Notes under the pieces: model-generated | What the model saw: only the letters and a program-made list of their open reading frames with translations | Database searches by the model: none | What the model was told of the DNA's origin: nothing | Shown here: one piece after another, positions 59,519 through 64,000 of the stretch | Position numbering within the stretch: position 1 is the first letter of the stretch | Layout: every line of letters begins with the position of its first letter | Assembly: GCA_963695975.1 (NCBI GenBank) | Contig: CAVOIB010000005.1 | Coordinates: 50,725-114,724 of the forward strand | DNA: 64,000 bases | From: JBBQVZ01 sp963695975 | GTDB lineage: Bacteria > Actinomycetota > UBA4738 > HRBIN12 | Direction: 5' to 3' | Position numbers and translations under genes: made by a program

Positions 59519-59550
59519 CCTGAGATAACACAACTCCGTGGTATCTCAGG
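59519..59550. promoter_or_regulatory. Operator palindrome of the GbsR-type regulator
   Basis: Arms CCTGAGATAACAC (59519-59531) and GTGGTATCTCAGG (59538-59550) are inverted with 12 of 13 bases matching, separated by AACTCC. It covers the region just upstream of the GTG at 59498, the expected place for autoregulation. Confidence 0.72.
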
Positions 59551-59758
59551 GTTTTCTTGTCATCACCACGAGTGCGACTTGTTCCTCGGCCCAAACGAGA
59601 AATCTCGGCGGCGACAGCTGTCTCATCCCACTCGAAGGATCACGAGCCGCCCTCCCGGCGGGCGATGAGGTTCGGCTATCCCTAGCACGGCCGACTCCAT
59701 CTTGTCCCGGGCGCCGAAGCTTGGAGTGTGGATGTGGAGGGTGTGAGGCGGGTAGGCA

Positions 59759-60007
59759 TCAGAGCGCGACCCGCTCCTCGATGAAGCGGAGCACGTCGTA
59801 CCCGGTGCCGACGCCGTCTTCCTCGCCGAGGTCGTGATCGAGGCTCACCTCGGTCACGTCGCCGGCTTCGAGGATCGCGATCGCCTGGGGCGCGGTCTTG
59901 GTCCAGATCCACTCGTCAAGCTCGACGAGATCGCGTCCACGGAACCAGCGCGTGTCGGGGAGCCACTCCCACGGTCCCTCGTGTCATCGAGGAAAGAGCC
60001 GGACCAT
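59759..60007 (-). pseudogene. Cyclic-phosphate-processing receiver-domain gene with compensating frameshifts
   Basis: Read on the minus strand: MVRLF in one frame, then LDDTR one base later, then GPWEWLPDTRWFRGRDLVEL and IAILEAGDVTEVSLDHDLGE with EDGVGTGYDVLRFIEERVAL and TGA. The SLDHDLG-DGVGTGYDVLRFIE pattern is the hallmark of the cyclic-phosphate-processing receiver domain found with RNA repair genes. One extra base (TTTCC) and one missing base (near GGGACC) cancel. The usual C-terminal 25 residues are also absent. ATG 60007 has a GGAGG site. Confidence 0.68.
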
Positions 60008-60215
60008 CGTCATCCTCCGAACCGCTCTTCGGCTCGTCCGGGTTCGGAGCGAGGTCTCCCGAGACCATGATCTTGTCCCCCTTCACCGGAGCTCGAGGGC
60101 CCAGCGTCGGAGCGGGGCCTGGAGAGACATCCTCGGTACCGTTCCGACACCCTCAGGCTCGGACCCACCTCCGAAGTAGCGGACCCACCACCACCAGCAC
60201 GCCACCCCTTCTACG

Positions 60216-60247
60216 AGGGCGTCATCGACACGTTCCGATGACGCCCT
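60216..60247. terminator. Strong hairpin in the remnant zone
   Basis: AGGGCGTCATCG (60216-60227) and CGATGACGCCCT (60236-60247) form a perfect 12-base stem with an 8-base loop, followed by TTTGG. It fits a rho-independent terminator on the plus strand, though no gene ends directly before it. Confidence 0.55.
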
Positions 60248-60346
60248 TTGGCGTTCAGTGTGTCGTCGACTGCCGAGATCGATGTCGTTGATCTCAATCG
60301 ACCGCCGCTGATCAGCGAAAGGGCATCGAAGGCACCGGAAGACGGA

Positions 60347-60473
60347 CTCTTGAGATGTCAGGGGCTTCACTAATGAGAACAGCCCTGGTGGGATGTTCTT
60401 GGAATTCGCTGACCAGCGCGAACTGATCCCTGCTGGTGGACCTCCCACAGGTTAATCGGGGTACCTCCCACAG
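60347..60473 (+). repeat. Palindromic repeat, copy D
   Basis: Order: CTCTTGAGATGTCAGGGGC (60347-60365), TGAGAACAGCCC (60374-60385), GGGATGTTCT (60390-60399), GCTGACC (60408-60414), and CCCACAG boxes at 60444-60450 and 60467-60473. The left flank differs from copy C by a single inserted T; the arms have diverged and the loop is only 4 bases. Confidence 0.62.
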
Positions 60474-60666
60474 GCGTGAATGTCCCGCTCGATCGCCTGC
60501 AAGCAGCTCCACGGGGTTCCCATCCGACGGGGCGTTCACGCTCCCACGATGACCTGCTCCGCTGCAACGCATCGCGCCCTGGTAGTCCCTGGACGGAAAG
60601 GTCAGAAGCGACACTGCGCGCGGACGCGGGAATGCAAACTACCCGGCCGCGGTTATGGTTTACGAC

Positions 60667-60682
60667 ATACCCCCCCTGGTAT
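60667..60682. promoter_or_regulatory. CsoR-family operator of the sulfur-stress operon
   Basis: ATACCCCCCCTGGTAT is a TA-flanked G/C-tract palindrome, the shape that CsoR and CstR bind. It lies 12 bases before the DUF2892 start codon, so the regulator would cover the promoter. The regulator gene is the fourth gene of the operon. Confidence 0.75.
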
Positions 60683-60693
60683 GGGAGGAAGAG

Positions 60694-60918
60694 ATGGAAC
60701 ATCTAGTCAGATGGATGAATGGGACGTCAGGACGAGCGCTGCGAGCAGGGGCTGGTCTGGCCTTGCTTGCCACCGGGGCCGTGCTCGGCGGACCGACCGG
60801 CATCGTGCTCGCGGTCGTGGGACTCGTGGCGCTGGTCGCCGGGGGAGCCGGAGTCTGCTTGCTGGCGCCGATCGGTCATCTGCCGCTGCGGGAAGGGACC
60901 GCTGATGGCGACCGTTGA
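60694..60918 (+). CDS. DUF2892-type small membrane protein (YgaP-like)
   Basis: A 74-residue protein with an amphipathic N-terminus (MEHLVRWMNGTSGRALRAGA) and two membrane helices, LALLATGAVLGGPTGIVLAV and VALVAGGAGVCLLAPIGHLP, as in the membrane part of YgaP. DUF2892 proteins often accompany rhodanese, thioredoxin and CstR-type genes. ATG 60694 follows GGGAGGAAG. It overlaps the thioredoxin gene by 14 bases. Confidence 0.8.
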   Translation: MEHLVRWMNGTSGRALRAGAGLALLATGAVLGGPTGIVLAVVGLVALVAGGAGVCLLAPIGHLPLREGTADGDR

Positions 60919-61291
60919 CCTCACCGCCCGCACGTTCGGCGAGACCGTCGCCGGCGACGGGATCGTCCTTGTCGACTTCTGGGCCGAATGGTGCGGACCG
61001 TGTCGGCAGTTCGGCCCGGTATTCGAGGAGGCTTCGGAGAAGCACACGGATGCAGTCTTCGGCAAGGTCGACACCGAAGCAGAGCAGGCGCTTGCGGCCT
61101 CGTTCGACGTTTGGTCCATCCCTACGCTCATGGCCTTCCGCGAAGGCGTGCTCGTGTTCGAGCAACCGGGAGCGCTCCCGGGTCCAGCTCTCGACCAGCT
61201 CATCGAGGCTGTCGGCGCACTCGACATGGCCGACGTGCACCGACAGGTCGCCGAGGCCGAACAGACCCAGTCGGCGGGGGTCGTCGCGTGA
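60905..61291 (+). CDS. Thioredoxin-family protein
   Basis: A 128-residue cytoplasmic thioredoxin with WCGPC at residues 29-33, preceded by VLVDFWAE and followed by the cis-Pro in VWSIPTLMAF. The C-terminal tail of about 30 residues (ALDMADVHRQVAEAEQTQS) is extra. It may reduce persulfides or disulfides generated in sulfur stress. ATG 60905. The stop overlaps the DUF302 GTG start as GTGA. Confidence 0.93.
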   Translation: MATVDLTARTFGETVAGDGIVLVDFWAEWCGPCRQFGPVFEEASEKHTDAVFGKVDTEAEQALAASFDVWSIPTLMAFREGVLVFEQPGALPGPALDQLIEAVGALDMADVHRQVAEAEQTQSAGVVA

Positions 61292-61689
61292 CGCCCTACG
61301 GGACCACGCTACGTCTCGATCGGTCATTCACTGAAGCTGTGGACGCCGTCCGAGGGGCGCTCGGCGAGCAGGGCTTCGGGGTGCTCACCGAGATCGACGT
61401 GCGCGCCACGATGAAGGCGAAGCTGGATGTCGGGATGCCGAGCCAGGTCATCCTGGGCGCGTGCAACCCGTCGCTCGCCCATCGCGCGATGGAGATCGAG
61501 CCGTCGATCGGACTCCTCCCCTGCAACGTGGTCGTCCGCGAAACGGCGGACGGCACGGTCGTCGAAGCGATCGACCCCACGGTGCTGGCGGGGTTCACCG
61601 GCAACGAAGCACTGGAGCCGATCGCCACCGAGATCGGGCGTAAGCTCTCAGCCGCGATGAGCACGTTGGAGCAGGGAGTGCTCGCATGA
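61288..61689 (+). CDS. DUF302-family protein
   Basis: A 133-residue cytoplasmic protein matching DUF302: SFTEAVDAVRGALGEQGFGV, IDVRATMKAKLDVGMPSQVI, GACNPSLAHRAMEIEPSIGL and LLPCNVVVRE. DUF302 proteins co-occur with sulfur and metal stress genes; their chemistry is unknown. Two Cys (ACNP and LPCN) are conserved-looking. GTG 61288 overlaps the thioredoxin stop, and its TGA overlaps the regulator start. Confidence 0.88.
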   Translation: MTPYGTTLRLDRSFTEAVDAVRGALGEQGFGVLTEIDVRATMKAKLDVGMPSQVILGACNPSLAHRAMEIEPSIGLLPCNVVVRETADGTVVEAIDPTVLAGFTGNEALEPIATEIGRKLSAAMSTLEQGVLA

Positions 61690-61979
61690 GCGCGGCCGGA
61701 ACAGCTCCTGCGGGAGCCACGTTGGGGCTCGACCCTGCCGACGTCGCGTCGGCCGTTCGTCGGCTGCGGCGCGCCGAGGGGCAGATCGGCGGGGTGATCC
61801 GCATGTTGGAGGAAGGCCGGGACTGCCGGGATGTCGTGGTGCAGGTGGCCGCGGTCTCTCGGGCGCTGGACAAGGCAGGCTTCGCCATCATCGCGTCCGG
61901 ATTGCGCGAGTGCCTCGCCAAACCGGACCCGGACCGCGGCCTCGACGAGCTCGAGCGGTTGTTCCTGTCCCTTGCGTGA
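61686..61979 (+). CDS. CsoR/CstR-family regulator, CstR-like ligand set
   Basis: A 97-residue all-helical repressor. VRRLRRAEGQIGGVIRMLEE is the family helix 1. Cys47 (GRDCRDVV) and Cys76 (LRECLA) are 29 residues apart, as are Cys36/Cys65 of CsoR and Cys31/Cys60 of CstR. The His that CsoR uses for copper (four residues before the second Cys) is Gly72 here. The site is therefore better suited to sense persulfide, as in CstR, than Cu(I). ATG 61686 overlaps the DUF302 stop. It probably represses its own operon through the operator at 60667-60682. Confidence 0.93.
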   Translation: MSAAGTAPAGATLGLDPADVASAVRRLRRAEGQIGGVIRMLEEGRDCRDVVVQVAAVSRALDKAGFAIIASGLRECLAKPDPDRGLDELERLFLSLA

Positions 61980-62018
61980 GCGGAATGTGAGTCCGAATCC
62001 TGAGCCAGGGAGGCACCG

Positions 62019-62429
62019 ATGAGCGACATCTTCGTACGACACGAGCAAGGCGATCGCTTCACGATCAGCGTTCGCGGCCATGACATCACCGTCGACCAGC
62101 CCTTCGCGGATGGTGGCGACGACACGGGACCGACGCCCAGCGAACTCTTCGTTGCGTCCCTCGCCGGCTGTATCGGATTCTTCGCGGAACGCTTCCTCGT
62201 CCGACACGACATCCCCACGGACGGGCTCGGGGTCCACGCTACCTATCAGTACGCCGAGGACGCTCCATCAAGGGTGTCCTCCATCGACGTGCAGCTCGCG
62301 ATCCCCGATGGGTTCCCCGAGTCGAAGATCCCCACCTTGATGCGGGTGGTGGATCGGTGCACCGTGCACAACTCCCTGCGCCAGGCCCCGCAGGTTCGGA
62401 TCTCGACGAAGCTCCCATCGTCGGTCTAG
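62019..62429 (+). CDS. OsmC/Ohr-family peroxidase
   Basis: A 136-residue OsmC protein. The two redox cysteines are in ASLAGCIGFFAERF and VDRCTVHNSL, with GPTPSELFVASLAGC a family hallmark. OsmC enzymes reduce organic hydroperoxides, and some act on organic persulfides. ATG 62019 lies after CAGGGAGGCACC, 39 bases after the regulator stop, so it may belong to the same transcript. Confidence 0.92.
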   Translation: MSDIFVRHEQGDRFTISVRGHDITVDQPFADGGDDTGPTPSELFVASLAGCIGFFAERFLVRHDIPTDGLGVHATYQYAEDAPSRVSSIDVQLAIPDGFPESKIPTLMRVVDRCTVHNSLRQAPQVRISTKLPSSV

Positions 62430-62446
62430 ACGTTTCGGAGGACGAC

Positions 62447-62611
62447 GTGTGTAGAGCGGTTACGTGTCGGAGATGCGGTCGCCCAACCTGGAATGGATGC
62501 GGCGCTCATGTGGATCAAGTGCTTCGAGGCGTCCCCCCTTATGAACGGTGCCCCGGCCACACCCAAGAGACGACGAAGGTCAAGCGCAAGACGTGGTTCT
62601 CCCGCTCGTGA
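62447..62611 (+). CDS. Small zinc-ribbon-type protein
   Basis: A 54-residue protein from GTG 62447: VCRAVTCRRCGRPTWNGCGA then HVDQVLRGVPPYERCPGH. Four to five Cys plus His in CxxC and C-x(2)-H arrangements fit a zinc site; the same pattern (CRAVTCxxCGKxTWxGCGxH) is, from memory, widely conserved in actinobacterial small proteins of unknown function. A CGGAGGACGAC ribosome site supports the start. It is just downstream of OsmC and converges on TauE copy 2. Confidence 0.75.
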   Translation: MCRAVTCRRCGRPTWNGCGAHVDQVLRGVPPYERCPGHTQETTKVKRKTWFSRS

Positions 62612-62640
62612 ACACGGTGCCCGTGACCCGGGTTCCGCGA

Positions 62641-63405
62641 TCAACCTCTGGCCGCAAGAACCCGGTACGAGACGAAGGCGATGCCAGAGCCGATGAGGAA
62701 CCAACCGAACGCGTGACGCAGGCGCGTACCGGTGACTCGCTGCGCCAACCGACCGCTCGCGATGCTGGTCGGTATCGCGCCGATGGCGAAAGCGCCGGCC
62801 ACGGTCCAATCGATATGGCCGAGCGCCCAATGCGTGGCGAGCGTCGGAACGGCCAGGGCGGCGATGACCAACAGGCTCGTGCCGGCCGCTTCGCGCATCC
62901 GAAGTCCGAAGATCAGTAGGTACATCGGCACGAGCAAGAAGCCTCCGCCGTTAGCGAGCAGTCCGGTGAACAGCCCAACGCCGGCTGACGCCGCAACCAG
63001 CAGGAGGCGGTTCTTACGCCGGACGGTGCCCGCCGAACGAGTGGAATGCTCGATCGGGCGGAGTACCCGCTGTCCGACGACGATCAGGACGAGTCCGGAG
63101 GCGATGAGCAAGATCGGACCTCCGATCAGCTCCGAGAGCAATGCCCCGATCACAGCGGCAGGTAACGCGCCTGCGAGCGTCCACGCAGCCGCTCGCGGCC
63201 TGGCCTCCCCTCCTCGGACGTAGGGTCCGGCTGCACCGAGGGCGGCAGGGATGGTCGCGGGCAGTGGCGAGGCAACGGCGAGGAGCGCGGGTACCCCAAG
63301 GACCGCGAGCATCGGAGTTGCGATCGAGGAGCCACCCACCCCGAACAGCCCCGTCAGGGTGCCGATCGCAGCCCCCGCGACGACGAAGACCGGCCATGGT
63401 GCCAT
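62641..63405 (-). CDS. TauE/SafE-family exporter, copy 2
   Basis: A 254-residue paralogue of the exporter at 55.4 kb, with the same two signatures and the same MAPWPVFVVAGAAIG start. Differences concentrate in the loop near residues 60-120. Copy 2 is on the opposite strand to the sulfur-stress operon. TauE exporters in CstR operons remove sulfite or related sulfur anions. ATG 63405. Its promoter is in 63406-63502, divergent from the ICMT-like gene. Confidence 0.92.
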   Translation of the reverse strand: MAPWPVFVVAGAAIGTLTGLFGVGGSSIATPMLAVLGVPALLAVASPLPATIPAALGAAGPYVRGGEARPRAAAWTLAGALPAAVIGALLSELIGGPILLIASGLVLIVVGQRVLRPIEHSTRSAGTVRRKNRLLLVAASAGVGLFTGLLANGGGFLLVPMYLLIFGLRMREAAGTSLLVIAALAVPTLATHWALGHIDWTVAGAFAIGAIPTSIASGRLAQRVTGTRLRHAFGWFLIGSGIAFVSYRVLAARG

Positions 63406-63502
63406 CTGGGGAAGGTACCGCCAAACAAGAGTTCAAGATCGCTTCGTGATCAACGGCATCCTACGAACGTGACGAGGACACCAGCGCATAGGCTCGTGGC
63501 TC

Positions 63503-63991
63503 GTGCAGCCCTCCCGCCGCTGGCCGGACGACCGCGATCGCCTCGTCGCGTGGGCGCTTCTTTTGGTTCAGCTCGGCCTTCTGGCCGCGATCTTCCTGCT
63601 GCCGTCGGGCCATGCGTGGACGGCGTCCGCCTGGCTCAAGACGGGAGCGCGCGTGCTCGAGATCGCCGGCATCGTCGTGCTCGGCGTCGGTCTGTTGAAC
63701 CTCGGACGATCCGCGACGCCGCTCCCGACCCCGGTGCAGGGCGGGGAGCTCCGCTCCACGGGGCTCTACCGGTACGTGCGTCACCCGATCTACGCCAGTG
63801 TGATGGCGCTCGCCGTCGGATCCGCGATCCCGTCGGGGAGCCTCGCGATCGCCACAGCCACGCTAGCCCTGGTGGCCAGGCTCGCGATCAAGGCGCGATG
63901 GGAGGTGCGGCGACTCGAAGTGCGGTATCCCGGCTACGCGGCCTACGCGACTCGGACCGCCCGCTTCATCCCGTCGCCGAGACGACGTTAG
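63503..63991 (+). CDS. Isoprenylcysteine carboxyl methyltransferase-like protein, copy 2
   Basis: A 162-residue paralogue of the gene at 56.2 kb, closest in LLLVQLGLLAAIF, NLGRSATPLPTPVQGGELRS, GLYRYVRHPIYASVMALAVG and RRLEVRYPGYAAYATRT. The N-terminal 20 residues differ. Start GTG 63503 is used. It is divergent from TauE copy 2, whereas copy 1 has both genes on the same strand. Confidence 0.88.
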   Translation: MQPSRRWPDDRDRLVAWALLLVQLGLLAAIFLLPSGHAWTASAWLKTGARVLEIAGIVVLGVGLLNLGRSATPLPTPVQGGELRSTGLYRYVRHPIYASVMALAVGSAIPSGSLAIATATLALVARLAIKARWEVRRLEVRYPGYAAYATRTARFIPSPRRR

Positions 63992-64000
63992 AGCTGACCG

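Larger units (their letters stand above)
59551..60666. other. Long intergenic remnant zone
   Basis: This 1.1 kb holds no intact gene. It contains the frameshifted cyclic-phosphate receiver gene (59759-60007), a terminator hairpin at 60216-60247 and repeat copy D (60347-60473). The parts 59551-59758 and 60474-60666 show short open frames only, and I see no family in them. A promoter for the thioredoxin operon should lie near 60620-60666. Confidence 0.5.

Noticed and set aside
61686..61979. Copper-sensing CsoR identity
   Set aside because: The third Cu(I) ligand His is replaced by Gly72, and no copper-exporting ATPase or chaperone is adjacent, so a copper role is less likely than persulfide sensing.

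Overview
The window is GC-rich, densely coded DNA that fits an uncultured actinobacterial chromosome. The evidence is an rpmG gene beside two hotdog dehydratases (the actinobacterial rpmG-hadA-hadB neighbourhood, here reshaped), an F420-type nitroreductase-like protein, a CsoR-family regulator, and many GTG/TTG starts with ATGA/GTGA stop-start overlaps. Chloroflexota are a less likely alternative. I see no rRNA, CRISPR array, transposase, integrase or phage gene.

Layout. 1-1.07 kb: end of a coiled-coil protein. 1.08-4.5 kb: MaoC pair, an inserted response regulator, rpmG, a small coupled ORF, tuf and two tRNAs. 4.6-9.6 kb: DUF192 lipoprotein, small Cys/His protein and a complete sulfate ABC importer. 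9.6-15.5 kb: SnoaL-like protein, amidase, ureohydrolase and NCS1 permease, divergent from a PucR regulator; a nitrogen-scavenging locus of unknown substrate. 15.6-23.8 kb: a compact V/A-type ATPase operon ending with a universal stress protein. 23.8-41.3 kb: stress and ion genes: tRNA deacylase, two P-type ATPases, phosphoribosyltransferase, nitroreductase-like protein, ACT protein, AhpD-like protein, an ABC exporter, PAP2, MFS pump and PPK2. 41.4-48.9 kb: SulP permease, lipid kinase, PAP2, MFS, methyltransferase and DNA polymerase IV.

48.9-60.7 kb is an accessory zone. Gene remnants (truncated haemoglobin, alcohol dehydrogenase, CsoR family, a cyclic-phosphate receiver protein) lie among intact genes: methyltransferase, hydrolase-cyclase fusion, GMC oxidoreductase, histidine kinase and a regulated drug-type ABC exporter. 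Three copies of an undescribed palindromic repeat with paired CCCACAG boxes lie here, and a fourth, compact copy lies at 31 kb.

60.7-64 kb holds a sulfur-stress island: a CsoR-type operator, DUF2892 protein, thioredoxin, DUF302, a CstR-like regulator, OsmC peroxidase, a small zinc protein, a TauE/SafE exporter and an isoprenylcysteine-methyltransferase-like protein. The last two are paralogues of a pair at 55.4-56.7 kb, which has a decayed regulator copy beside it. With the sulfate ABC importer and SulP, sulfur handling recurs through the window.

Two genes (DUF2461, and the receiver protein) look intact except for paired compensating indels, so either the assembly has homopolymer errors or both genes are decaying.
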